The translations under genes and the position numbers were made by a program. Below, piece by piece: positions 46,771 to 60,125 of a DNA stretch of 64,000 nucleotides. Position 1 is the stretch's first letter. The number at the start of each line of letters is the position of its first letter. The notes under the pieces are model-generated. The model made no database searches. It had not been told where the DNA came from and saw nothing but the letters and a program-made list of their open reading frames with translations. The DNA comes from Hermatobates lingyangjiaoensis (taxonomy: Eukaryota; Arthropoda; Insecta; Hemiptera; Hermatobatidae): assembly GCA_026182355.1 (NCBI GenBank), contig JAPFBL010000068.1, forward strand, positions 11,569,001-11,633,000, given 5' to 3'.

Positions 46771-49700
46771 ACTCACTCCTGATTTAAAATTTTCCTTAAT
46801 CCTTCTATATCTGTTAATATTTACCGGTGTTTTTTTTAATGATACGATCTATTTGTGATTTCCTTCTAAACAGTGTCAATCAGAAAGTAGTTATGTATCT
46901 GGCTAAACGTTAAATATGTTTTAACTTAGTTAATGACTTAATAACCAGAAAAGTTCTTCGTATATTTTTCTGGTCACCAAATAACAGGCTGAATTATCAT
47001 ATAGGATGTGATTACTTGTCGTTTATATACCTAGAGAATACACTAATGAATCGGAAAAGTGTCTACGCACTTGCTGACATCTCTAGTAAAAACAAATTTG
47101 CATGAATGTCCTTAATTCTTTTCGACCTCGAAAAAGTTAAAACAGAAAGTCCAACAAAACTTAGGAGCAGTTTAAATAGAATATTGCGTAAATTATCCCA
47201 ACCTATGCATTGGAAGGAGTCACGAATTATTGCAGCTCGCCCACAAACAATCCATTTAATCTACAGTGTTTCAAAGAAACACAATAATGCTGATAAAAAA
47301 ATGTTTCCTTTCAAATCAGAAAAAATGTTTTTTTGTTATTAAGCAATCGCATAGTAATCTTTGATTACAGAGAATAAAATTACCAGTTGAATGTAAACAT
47401 TTTTTTTAAAAAATAATCTCTCTGAAGCTTTGTTACTTGTTACGCCATCAGATAGAGCATAAATCTAGACTTCATGACATGAAAGTTCTGTTCATTAATA
47501 CTTGACAAAGTGAGGGCGAGTTCCATCGATAGTATTGAAAATTTATGAATGCGTCTCCACTCAGCAGTAGAAATAGTAAGCCTATTTATTACATTGCAGC
47601 AATTTGTGTTCTGTCTGTAATAGCGAGTTGCTACAACTAGATGTATCAGACATTGGGTGTACATATTGAAAACTTCAAAGTTTTAATGTGCACCTGTTAT
47701 TCTATGTGACAGTAAGTAGATAATTGTTTTTTTTAAATACTTGTTTCATTATTAAAATTATATTTTTAATAATGATTTGACCCGCTTCTATTCTACAGTG
47801 GTCCATCAACTTTTTTATTTCTTACTTTGTACCTTCACTTGGTTGTTATAATTTCTTTCTCAACTGTGAAGATCTAAATGTTTAGGTTGATCACTTTACA
47901 GCCACCACGTCTACCACGTTTAGCCTTTCATCATTCCGGAGTACGACTAATTATTCATGGGGTCCCGGAGCATCGCACTCTGTACTCTATATGTCTAAGT
48001 ACTGGAGTTCATAAATAACAAAAATACTTATGTTCTTCAATATCACATTTTGGAAACAACTAAGAATAAAAATTGTTCAACTGTACACATAAACATATGA
48101 CAAGCTTGAAGCAGCCAAAAAATAAACATTCAACTGTTCGTTCAAATTTACTTTTCTGGCATGTGTTTACAACAACCTGAGGGCAGCCTCTAGAGATTAC
48201 AATTTCAGTTCTGCTTAATGTTATAGCTACTTACACTAATTATTCCTGCTTTAGATTGTTGTAATCTAAGATATAGTTATTGAATCAAAACCTCTATATT
48301 TTTTTTCTGATTTATTGGAATCTAAAGACTGTTTTGAAAAGCTCCTTGAATATCCAAAAAGAAGCACAGAGTGATTCTTTTATTTCAGAAGCCCATTCTG
48401 AAGAAGTTTTTCGTTTACTTAATAAAAGTTTTTTAAACTGACTCTGTTAATTAACTTTTTTGATATTCCAGGTCATGAAATATTTGCAGTAACACAATAC
48501 ATAATGCAAAATTTTCGGTTCACTGAATTTCTGAAGAAGTGTCTTGAAATTAGTAGTCGTTTTGTCATAAAGAATGAAAAATTCCTATCCTTTATATTAG
48601 CCAAAAACAATGTGGTTTCTAACTATATATCTGACATCATAATGCGTTAAAGGGTGCAACATATAGATTGATTAGGACCCTCTCTTAAACAACCATCCGT
48701 CACTCCCTAGAAAACGAAAATATACGGTACATTCGGGTTTACTTTTATAGTTTTAAAATTAATTTTTACGCATCATTTTAATTCATTAAAATAACTTCAA
48801 ATTTGTATTATTAACAATAAATTCGTTTATTGTTCTTTTCGAAATATGAAATTTTAATATTTCAACACGAATGTTGTTACAAGTGACAATAAAATGCCAA
48901 TGGATTTTTAAAAATTCTTAATATGTATAATGATGTTAAGATTAAATGTTAAGAGAGAAAATTGAAAATCAAAACCCATGAAGAACCTAAGTTTGTTGTG
49001 TTGTTGAAGAATTAATTTGTTCATTAAATTAGTACATTAATTCTCGAGATATCATTTCACTCTCCCTCCCAATGTATCAAGTTAAGATTCACGTAAACTC
49101 AACACCTCAGATAATGTGAATGCATAAAAAAAAACCTGAAATATTGTAATTTTTGTGCATTTATAAAGTCAACTTGGTTATTATAAATAAAATGTTAATG
49201 TATTTTATGAAATTTACAAAAATTTTATTATGAAATAATGCAAGAACATGTTGATCAAGTTATCAATTTTCGTTAACAATACATTCGTTACTGTAAATAA
49301 AGTGCCATCATATGGAGTAAAGACTACATCCTTAACTATGAGGTCTCAGCAAAAAATAAACATCCCATGAAAATCCTTGGTTTTCATAAACCTGATTCAT
49401 AAAATTCTATCTTTCAGAAATATAATAAACTATATTTTTATTCTAGTCGACAGAATAATAAAAAAACCACTTGAATTTGTTTCGTTAAATGTCGCGATGA
49501 ATGCTCAAGCTGTTTGAATGTCATCAGGTTTGTTGCTTCTTAGCTACATCCTGAATTGTTTACAACCTATAAAATAAAATGGATTAAACAACATGTTGCT
49601 CAAGAGAAACTTTTTTTCCCTACCTTTTTCCTTCAACAGTTATAACGACTTCGACACACATTCGCCTTGTCGTCCCCCACTTCGTGGACCTTCGTACTCG

Positions 49701-50375
49701 TCGATTACAAAGTCCAAGCACATTTAACTATCTTATTCAATCAAGCAAGGTGTAATACGTACTTCTAGCAAGAAAACTCTATTTATTAACATTCATTATT
49801 TGTTATCATTTGTCAAGTAGGGGTAGTAGTAGTTGTTGAATAGAAAACCAGGATGTTTATGAAGACATTTTTTTTTAATAATTTCTTTTCTAAAATGTGA
49901 TTATTTTCTAGTTTAAATGCGTTATCTCACAATTAAAAATCGTCAAGAAGTATAATATTTCAAAGACTACAACTTCTGGAATTCAATCAGCTAGAGATTG
50001 TTCTAACTGTGCAAATAACACTATTGGTAGCTTTGTATAAATGAATGACCGAAGCAAATAGGTAATTTTTAATTAAGGGGAACTTGGACAATTTCTATGT
50101 AAGACGTCAAAATGATTTCATAACCTGATTAAATCTGTCATTTATTTTTGTATCCCTGTTTACTTAATAATTAAACTTAATAGTTGCTTAATATCGTTAA
50201 ATTCAAAATTAAATATTCTCTTACCTTAATAGTACCTGCATGCTTATTTAGTAGGCATGCTCAGTTAAAGAATACTTTACTTAAAATAAGCCATATATCA
50301 GAATCTGATATAATTCTTATTCAAAATAAACATCAACAAACCCTACAGAAGGTGTTTATGCAATACGTGTTTCAA
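46771..50375. other. AT-rich gene-free stretch
   Basis: A 78-codon plus-strand frame at 47106-47342 (basic, unknown) and a 74-codon minus-strand frame at 47440-47664 have no recognisable domains. A small GC-richer patch lies at 47895-47985. Nothing else seen. Confidence 0.45.
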
Positions 50376-50487
50376 TATCAGTTAGGCTCTGACGAAAACC
50401 ACTTGTTTAAACCACACTAAGAAAACTAGGAAAATGACTAAGATCATTCAACCAAAACAAATCCTTTTCGCCGGAGCCTAACTGATA
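50376..50487. repeat. Family B repeat, copy 9 (facing decayed units)
   Basis: Outer arms 50376-50390 and 50472-50487 (TATCAGTTAGGCTC and its complement) replace the usual CCCAACT end, so the units face inward here rather than outward. The left core is CTGACGA at 50389-50395 followed by AAACCACTTGTTT; GAAA is lost. The right core is degenerate (CCGGCGA, GAAT). Confidence 0.6.
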
Positions 50488-51300
50488 CAAACGCTGCAAA
50501 AAACACCTTCTGGTGTGAGATGGAGGGGAGGCAAGAAAGGTGTTTTAAAGGGTATAAAGTGTGGGAAAGGGACAAAGGCTTAACAAAGGAGTTCAGGAAA
50601 AAATAAGTAAAAAAATATCTGCTAACTACCAACCCTTGTAGATAAAGTTATTTCCCTCGTCAGAAAGGAGTCCAGCTTGAATAAACAAATGTTTATTATA
50701 TTCAACCTATTAAATTTAATCCAAGAAGATTCGATAATATTTCTTAACGGCACTCATCTTTCATATGTAAACATTTTAACTTCCGTCCAACTACACTCCT
50801 ACTACTAACTACTATGCTACTACTCTACACCTCCTCCTCCTCACAACAAGGTGAAACTACGACATTTGACACTGTACGGAATTCTGTTGCAACAATGAAG
50901 GTCGTTTTTCAGTATACTTTAAAGTTTTGTCAATATAAGAGAAATATTTTAATGGATGCTGAATAGAAGTAATGTTATTAATTTCATCATTAAGAAAGGT
51001 ATTTTAATATTTCTTGTAAATGGATATACCCAAGTCCATCATTAGATTTCCTATGTACACCTCTTAGGAAATATATGAATAATTAAAATTAGCTTGCTGC
51101 TAATAATGAATTTAATATTGTTAGAAAGGTATCTTTACTCATGGATATGGGACAGAAGCACAATATCGTCAATATATCTAAACCATTTAACTGCATTATC
51201 CCTTAAGTTAACATTTTTGTTTCAAAAAATTCCATGTATAAATTACTCGGGGGGAGAGATTAGCAATTACTCATTGAAGAACATATTTTTGTTTGTAAGT
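50488..51300. other. AT-rich sequence without recognised features
   Basis: A CT-rich patch at 50785-50840 (CTACTACT repeats). No gene. Confidence 0.4.
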
Positions 51301-51440
51301 TATATATATATATATAAATCAAACTCAAATAATGAATCTTTAGGAAACATTACAAAACTCATTTTGGTATTTCGACGAATCGTCATCTTCAGAAGAAAAC
51401 TTGTTCGAGAAGAGAAACCACACTAGAGAATCCCGTTGTA
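51301..51440 (-). repeat. Family C-like repeat with exact motif, next to (TA)n
   Basis: On the minus strand CTGAAGA (51392-51386), spacer T, stem GACGA/TCGTC fully paired (51384-51374), then GAAA (51373-51370). (TA)n lies at 51301-51316. This is one of the cleanest examples of the motif. Confidence 0.6.
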
Positions 51441-51929
51441 GTAGTCGCAGTAAAAGTGCAGCCAATATACACAAGAATAAAAGGGACAAAAAATAAAGTA
51501 ACAAAAAAAGAAAAACATAAGTTATATAAATAGATTAAATAATAAATTATAATCAAATAAAAATGGATTTAGGGAACTTTAATACTTGGAAACACGTCAC
51601 AGGTTTTTTCAATCAACTTTTTTTCACTTTTCCACGTTTTCACAGCTCTACTTATGGTAAAGTATAAAATATTTTCAAGAGACCTTAACACATTGATTCT
51701 CCTCAATGTCTTGAAATAGACTGTTTCCATGATTGCAATAGTTCACTTACCGTAAGGAAAAAGTATTTCTCTGGAACAACAATTTGTTCTTTCTTTTTCA
51801 GCTTTGTGAATTTAGCATTACGAAGTTTTGAATCACACTTACAAAGCAATAACATAGATTAAATTTACTCAAATAAGGCCTATATTGTTCTTTAAACGAA
51901 TGATATGTTACTAGTGATGATGATGATGT
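51441..51929. other. AT-rich sequence without recognised features
   Basis: A-rich on the plus strand near 51470-51560. Nothing else. Confidence 0.4.
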
Positions 51930-52090
51930 GAAATGTCAGTGATGAGTGATAGTCAGTCGCTCAACCGGTGGAATTATTTACACAGAGGTATTGGAGAGAT
52001 GGGAGATCGCACGATGTTGCCCAAGAGCCAGACTGGATTACAGTCATTCCCGGAGGGCTCCTCCCACCAACTCAGTAGTCTGCCAATCAT
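51930..52090. other. Small GC-richer island
   Basis: Balanced composition with a 70-codon plus-strand frame lacking a domain. It starts after a GATGATGATGATG run at 51915-51928. Confidence 0.28.
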
Positions 52091-53379
52091 AAACCAAAAT
52101 TTTCAAATAAATTATGTTTTTATAAATCTAAATCATTGCTCGTAAAACAACATACTAAATCTAAAGAGAATATTTTCGAACGATATTCAGGAATACTTTA
52201 ATATTTGTTGATGCCAATCTCCTTGATCTTGCAAAACTCAAAAACTATATTTACTCCTAAGCCTAAAGCAATACTTTGAAAACAATATGCTAAAAAATGC
52301 ATAACAGCAGTGTTATAAATTGTTGAAATGTTACTTCCGTATTTTTTTAAATAAATATATAAATTTAGTTGTATAATTTGTAAGAAATATAAGACGTATG
52401 ACGGAACAAGTAAATAGATGAGAAATAGCGCTCTGAGAAATTTGGTTGTGCATGTGACACATACAAGAATATTTATAAGTTTGTCATAATAAATACGTTT
52501 TTATAAAAAAAAACTATAACTTAATATTGCCACCGAGGATTTATTAACTTCAAAGATTTGAGCATTAGGTGTTGGACAGTTGTATATATGAATCCTAAGT
52601 CATATGTAGTGGTTAAGTGAGGTTTAGGTGGACTCGGGAACACAAGGAAAATTAAAAGATGAATAAGAAAAGGCAAGTGGTGTTTGCATCTTTCATAAGT
52701 ACAATTCACTCTTATCCAAGGCATCACCACTGTAAAGCTACATTTTGATACAGCACTACTACACAATTTACATCGTGAGAGAGAGAAAAATTGCTTTCCC
52801 ATGATAAAAGTTAACCAATTAGTACTAAAACCTTATGCTACTGTATTCATACATTTGTGTTGATAGATACATGTAAATGAGACATATGTCATTTCGTGAA
52901 TTACTTTACACCTTTGCTCCTGTTTATTCTATCATTTCCTTGAAGACAAGATGCTACTGTCCATTTCTTGAAATAAGAACTGTCTAGGAAGATTAATTTT
53001 AACATTTTTAACTCGGTGACCATAGTTATTAACATTTAATAAAATAATATAGGAATTAATAATGAACTAATTAAGTTTTAAAGTGAATCAATAATAGTAA
53101 TTAAATATATTTAGAAACAAATGCTATTGTTAATAATATAAACATAAATTAGTTTAACACATCCTTTGCAAATTAATTTGTTTACTTGTACAGTAATCAA
53201 GAAAAAAATGTGAGATATTGATCGACATTTCTTTCAATAGTGAAAAAAAATCACAAGGGAATTATAGTTAAAATAAATAGCTAATGTAATATATGCTAGA
53301 ATAAATAATTCATATGAATATACTAGTTGAAATAAATAAGGTGTCAGGAACTTGGATATTTGTAAAGTTTAATTTCTTT
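52091..53379. other. AT-rich gene-free stretch
   Basis: The 93-codon minus-strand frame at 52521-52802 has no domain. No other feature. Confidence 0.45.
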
Positions 53380-53830
53380 TTCATTCGTTAGATGGCGGGT
53401 TGAACGCCTCTTGTTGCCTGCGGGGGTTTAAGGAGCGGGAGTTGCTGTGATAGGAGCTTATCTTGTAATCTAAATTGAAGGATTATCAGTGTTGACTGCG
53501 GGTTTAAACGTGAGAACCAAAGGAAGGATTTAAATTCTCTTGAGTAAACTTTAGGGACGAGATTGATCAGAATGTTTTTCCAACTCCCACTATATTGTTC
53601 TATTGAATAATTTATGCAGTAGATGAAGAATAATTTGTTTGGAATGATTGTGATATAAGATAGTGCAGTGTTGAAACAAATGTAATAGAATTTCCTTACA
53701 TACAGAAGATAGCATACATTGGGTATTACTCGGTGGAAACAATGCGGGGACCTTGAAAGTGGAGATCTGTAGGTCAATCTAGGTAGACTATCTGTGGGAG
53801 GATCGAGAATTGCTTTAGGTAACTCTTACT
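53380..53830. other. GC-richer patches around a 129-codon frame without domains
   Basis: 53388-53777 on the minus strand is open for 129 codons. Its ends are balanced in composition and the middle is AT-rich and hydrophobic. I see no conserved motif and no start context, so I do not call a gene. Confidence 0.3.
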
Positions 53831-56559
53831 TAACTAACGCTGGTGAGGAAGCAGTGCATTCCAACTCAAAGGAAACAGTCTGTAAATACTCATAGGCGAA
53901 AAATAAACTTTCCTATACCTTACTTCACAATTTCATACATATGTTGGCTATACTAAGTTATTTAATTTAATAGTTTTAAAATTAATTTAGACTATGATAA
54001 GTTAAGCATTTATTAGTAGATTTACGAGTAAATACATACCTCTATGAAGGTTTAATCTTAACACAAATTCATCGAGATCCTCTTAAAATAGCTTGAATGT
54101 ATGAATAAAGAGTTATGATTTTTTCTAGAACTCCTGTTTTAGTATGGTTTTGCGCTGAAATTTCTTTATTATTACTTTTTTTAATCTATGATATGTAGAT
54201 CAAATATGTGTATGTCTGTATTTCACGTGGTCACTCTACTACCACAGTAGATTGCTTAAAATCATAGGATTTTTTCTAATGTCCAACAAAGTCAATTAAC
54301 TCACATAACTTAAAAAAACATTAACTAATTAATAATTAATGTACTATTACATTTTAAAATCAAGCATTTAACAATGATAGGTACACGATACTTTTCAAAT
54401 GACATAATTGAAAGTAACAAGTTGTATCTAATGTATAAAAGTAAGAGTATCAGGAATTAAAAAGTGACAGGTGTTTGAATAATCAATCTTGATTATAAAG
54501 AAATGTTTTGATGGTTTGTAGAAACACTAGCATTGTCTTTAAAAGTTAGGATTCAAAATTGCACTTCCCCGAGGGGTGGAATGCACCAGATTTTACATTT
54601 GATATAAAAAAAAAATCTCTGGGTATGGTAAAGATTTGAAAAGGTATTTAGCAGCACTAAAGCAATACTACGTCCCAACGTTTCTATATTTTTATGTTAT
54701 TGTTAGTTCTGTAAATATCAGTAGACTGAGTACAGGAAAACAATTGATTGTCAAAATATTTAGGAACTTAGCGATAAAAACAAGTAAAATTTTTAGAGAT
54801 CTGATTTATGCGGATGATAAATAGTTTAGCTTACGACCAAACTATTTAGTATTACCTAAAGGGAATCAAAACTTTATACACAAAATTTATTTGACATGAC
54901 TGTCAGCAAGAAATAACAAAAATATTTGTTAACATAATAATTCCAAAAACAAAAAGGAAGTACATTGACTGAATGTTTTCGGAAACACAAAGTAAAAGTG
55001 TCTAACGTAGAGGCATAATGTTGCAGGCATGTTGGTTCTGCCAGATCGTACGCCCAAGTACGTAGTTTGATACCTATGATTATAGGGAAAACATAAGTGA
55101 TCCTAAATTTAAAGACAGGTGATCATTTTGAGTCCTAGTTTCATTGTCAAACTTGGATACGTTAAACTACAACAATCAAGGAAGTTTTTAGAGGTCCATT
55201 TTGTATTTCTAAATATCACATACTTCATTGCATTTTGTCCTTCCCACAGACCGTAAGAATAACCTGTAAGCTTTAGAGAAAAGTGTGTATGGTCCTTTTA
55301 AAAAACATGTTAGTACAATAAAATCCAGTTTCTTTTTGTTAGTAGCATCAATGATTTCTTATGCCCTGATTAATGGAGGATAGTATTTCCTCCTTTAATA
55401 GGGATATATTTAACAAATGTGGCTTGTATGTCACCCTATGTGACAAATGTACCTTTGTCACACTCTAAATTAAAATTGGCTTTACAGACTAAAGCCAATT
55501 TTCACCAATCCTGTCCCGAGCTACTACGATTGTCGTTCCCTTTTTAATACACGAATAAAGCAAGCATTACTGAAAGACTAGATCAATAAAAACAAAAGAA
55601 AAAATCTGCTACAAATAAGAAAAAAAAATCATTTTTTATGGAGATTCTTCGGAATTGACTATGATAAAGCGCGAATCTCATCGTAAAAAAAAAGCAAAAT
55701 TTCTTGAGCTAGAGAATATGGAAAGAATGAGAATTAATATATTTGATATCTCAAATTGTTTGACAGCAGCACACCTGTTGTAACAGTATAAAAAGAAAAC
55801 ATTTAGGCTTATTCATGTTTTCATAGATATGACATTAAATAAATTAAGAAAGTTATCTCTAAATCTTTAATTTTTTCCATTGTCAGATCATTAAAGTTAC
55901 ATAAGCCAACGAACCCCACAGTGTGAACCAGCTTGTTTTTCAATCGGGGTAGGTCAGACCAAACGAGTCAATTCCAGTTTGAACTATTCAATTAATACTT
56001 TTAGTTAATATTCAGATTTTACAGAGAGCGCTTCAATTGTTTTCAGCTATTTTCTTGCTCTTACTCTACTGCTATTTACAGAACTACCTATAACATAAGA
56101 ATATAGAAAAAGTGTCGTTGAACACATAGTATTGCTTTTATTACTTTAGTATTGCAAAATGCCTTTTCAAACCTTGACTGATTCAAGAAGAATGTACTCT
56201 GAAAGGGTAAATAAATCAAAGCTAAAAATTAACAATGATGAATTTTTAAAATTCTTGAAAGAATAACCCGGCAATCTATGGCCAGCTTTGCTCCTATTTT
56301 TTAACCAATATAAATAAGTAAAAAAATCAGTAAAGATATAATATTTATAGTACAAATGATTCAGGAAGAATTACTACAGACTTTTTACATTGATCATTAT
56401 TATGGATAAAATAATAAAAATCATGCGGATTGAAAAAATATCACCTAAATAGAAACTGGCTTTTTAGTCGATGCAAAAATTAATCTTATATAAGATATTT
56501 GAGATAATTATGATAGTATATTGTTAAACATGGTAGATTGATGAATGATGTTTTGGACA
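53831..56559. other. AT-rich gene-free stretch
   Basis: It includes a 62-codon plus-strand frame (54636-54824) ending in LIYADDK; see rejected items. A short inverted repeat lies near 55475-55502 (AAAATTGGCTTTACAG and AAAGCCAATTTT). Confidence 0.45.
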
Positions 56560-56820
56560 AAAATACACTGGTTCAGTGGTTTAACTCTGTTATTTAATGA
56601 GAAAGAGGTAACTCAATGGAGAAACGTCAAGTGCCCACTCGAGGAGGTGTGGTTTGCTAATTAACAATGTAAATGCTCTTGTGACAAGAGTAATAGGTTG
56701 CGACGACAGTCATTGCGCAGTACTAGCACAAACTCCATTTGTTTGGAGTCAGCGGAGGTCCATTGGCACAGTCTTGTAGCACCCTAGACAGTGCCATAGA
56801 GTACAGTTAGCACTTCACAC
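56560..56820. other. GC-richer island, candidate conserved non-coding element
   Basis: About 260 bp of balanced DNA with GCTAATTAAC near 56655 and several CpG near 56700-56725. No reading frame. Candidate regulatory element by composition only. Confidence 0.35.
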
Positions 56821-59599
56821 TCAAACAATTTTTTTACTTTTTTATAAAACGTAATTCTCTAAATATGAAAAAAAAAAGATTTAACTTTCGTACCAACTAT
56901 CTAAACAAAGAGTTCAAAGCTATAAATGTCTTTTAAACTTGTGTAATACTATTCGCAAATATACTGTTCAATATACAAAAAGAACGTTATTTTTTTGACA
57001 AATCATTTGATTAGTCATAACAGAGATCTTGTTTTATGCAAAAAAAAAATTCATTTTGTTTAAATACCATATTTAATTACATTTAACTTAAGTTTAATTG
57101 TTCGCTATTCTTCATTTCATCGTCGGTCAGTTTGTTTCTTTCTATACCTCAATGAATTTGTCAATGGAGGTTCCTTTGTTCTTCAATTACGGCTTTGTAA
57201 ACGGTTTTATATTTAAATATTTCAAATGCTTCTATTGTTTTCAATAATACTAACAATAAATGTTTGCGTCAGTTCTTACTATTTGTTTTAAGCAATTTTA
57301 TTTCAAAAATTGTTAAAAAGAAATATGATTTTAATACATTACACATTGTTAAGGACTACGTTCTTTAGTATATTATAAAACTTAAAATCACATTAAGTTA
57401 AGCAATTGGCTAGAAGCCTACACAGTGTTTCAAGTTCATAAAATTATAGCTAGTTGCTGTGTTCAGAATACACATAATTCAGTTAAACTGACTTTTCCCA
57501 CGAGGAATACACACGTTTACTATAAGCCCTTTGAGACACCAGCAAGTTTTGTGCATTGGGACTATTAAAATCTGCGCTTTCAAGTTTGTTCAAGCTGTCT
57601 GTCTTCCCTTAATGATTGAGTACATGTGTGACAGGCTCCTGAACGATTACTGTACAAATACATCATCTCGGTGAAAAATCACAACATTTTACTAATATTG
57701 TGAACTATAACCTTGTATACTGGAAGTAATCATGTAATATATTTAATTAGAAACATATTTGTCCCCATCTATTCATGGGAAATAGATTTTCTACCATTTG
57801 TAGTTAGTTTTTCATGCAAAATTTAGCTTAAAGAACCAGGATAAATGTATATGGGTCGAGTGTCCTCTTTATATGAAACAATTATAATACATAAACATAT
57901 TATATTATAATGCAAATAAATTATGATTATAATTTTTTCAAATTAAATTGTAACTGTTTGTACCCCATATTACTATCATTGTACAATAATGTATTAATAA
58001 TTAATTTTAAATGATCTGAAATAGTATATACTCAACTTTATTTTAATTAAACATATTATAAAACAAAACTAATGGAACATGCATTTCATATAAAAATGAA
58101 ATTATTTGTATACAGTTTTGTTTTGCTCCTCTTCTAACTATGATAGAAATATACTTTATAAAATTAAAAATAAGATTTTAATTAAAAACAAGATTTAATT
58201 TCCTTTTTATTAATTTATTAAAACTGAAATAATATATTTATGAATAAAAATAAATAGTGGTAGCAGTTGAAACATCTACAATAATGGTCTGATAGTTTCC
58301 GTATCTCTATTAAATCTTTCAAGGATTTTAAATTGTTATATTTCTCGTTATGAGGAAAACAATACCAGTTAGTCCAAATTTTATAAAACTTAGTTAACGT
58401 TTCTGATAAGTTTTCTGATAAATTTATATATTCATCTTGAAAATGTGGTTAAAATTATATCGCACTGTATAATCATATATTAAACTACAAATAATAAATT
58501 GAGGTTTATAAATCACTTGCTGTTTTTTGTTTATTTCAGTGAGGTTCACACAAGATCACATGTTAAAATTCTTATTCCAACAACATAATTCAAGTAAAAA
58601 ACTTATTTAAAGTAAAATAAAAATCTTAAATGGTTTGATGTATAATCCAACTTAATTAGGGGTAGTTAAGTTAATAAATTTATTTTAATAAGCTTAGAAC
58701 CAGTTTGCCGAAGAGTATTATGAAAATATTACCAATATTTATACATCAAGAAGTTTGCCAATAATTTGTCGCGAAGTGATAGAGATTTTATGGGAACAAT
58801 AATAACAACTTCTTGAAATCACAATTCTCTTCTTTCATCAACCCTAAAAAAACACCTCTAACCTGAATGTCATCAATTGGTAACATGTACCAGTTAATCA
58901 CATGTATCCTGATACATGTAGAAAATTACTCACAATATGAGTGAAATTGCATTAATCGGCACAGCAAAATTATAATAGCAGTTCTATTAGCCAATGTGAC
59001 TGATATGCAGTGTAGGGCAGGGAACAACAAACTATGGCATTAAGCTAACTTCAGCATCATTCTTCCAGGACGATGTGTTTGAAATATCTTTAAGTGTATT
59101 ACATTCAAATACACAAGAAATGAAAAAAAGTATGTTTAACAACTGTAATGTTATTCCCCATAAATATTAACAGCTAGAAAAACTAATATTGTTGTTATTC
59201 CTATAAATGACTCAGACAATATGCTTTTATTTTATACTGAAAGCTTTGTTGTTTGCACGCCACCATTTGACGAGAAAACCCTTCTCAAGAACATACTTTT
59301 TTATGTAAATTAAAAAGTTGCTTTATTGATAGGACTCTGAAATCAATACTGAATTTAAAAACAATACACGAACGAACATTCTAAAATAATCACTTAAAGT
59401 GAAACCTCAATAAAATAATGGATTTTTTCATTTATCTTACTGCATTCAGTAAAATGCTTTATACGATTTTTTATGGTAGTCAATAGTTTAGCGAAAATAA
59501 ATTTCTTAATTTGGAAGATGTGTCATAATAAACCTTTCCAATAACGCAATTTTACTATCAGTTCATCCTCCTGTAAAGTTATATATGATTGTGAAATTT
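56821..59599. other. AT-rich gene-free stretch
   Basis: No frame above about 60 codons and no recognised repeat. A mildly GC-richer patch lies at 57485-57660, with TTAATGATTGAG near 57608. Confidence 0.45.
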
Positions 59600-60125
59600 T
59601 ATTATGGTCCGTTAGAGTGATCAGGACCTATTCACGATCATTTATGATCAAATGTAAGCCCAAACGTCTATGTCTAGTATATTTCAAAAATACTACGTTC
59701 AGAAGTATTTTGAACTGCTACTGACCGTTTATCTATCGAAAAATTTTGAATTTTTGGTAACCTAATTCAAACATTAGTTCTGTACTATCAGCAACATTTT
59801 AAATCTGTAGAAGTAATACTATTATGTAGAAAAAAATTAGATTAAAAATATAATAAGTCACACAATGAATTTCCCATAGTATGATCTTGCCCAAAACCTA
59901 TACAGTGCATTCACACTATAAGAGCTATTTTTTAATTTAATGTCGATTTGATGCAGAAAACAGCCTGGTTTGTATAGTGACCTACATTCACACATAAACA
60001 TACAGAGTCACCGAAAAAAAAAACAGAAATAGACTTAGAGAACCTTAATACATGTAAAAATATCAACATGTCAAAATCAAATTTCTTCCAAGGTGGAATG
60101 TACAAAATGTAACCAGAAAAAGTGA
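59600..60125 (+). mobile_element. Family A, strongly diverged copy
   Basis: The right part keeps the order of the family A tail: CACACATAAACATACAGAGTC, ACCTTAATACATGTAAAAAT, then GTCAAAATCAAATTTC at 60072. The left limit is uncertain. The 65-codon minus-strand frame here is not a gene. Confidence 0.5.

Noticed and set aside
3006..51392. Canonical, active hammerhead ribozymes
   Set aside because: The CTGANGA and GAAA boxes are right, but a consistent extra base precedes stem II and I could not pair stems I and III or place a cleavage site at family B, repeat E or the family C-like copy. I report the motif as hammerhead-like only.
53388..53777. 129-codon minus-strand frame as a gene
   Set aside because: No conserved motif, an AT-rich hydrophobic middle and no supporting context.
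54636..54824. Reverse transcriptase fragment, because the frame ends in LIYADDK
   Set aside because: Only the YADD-like tetrapeptide fits. The expected A and B motifs are absent upstream and a stop follows directly, so chance is more likely.
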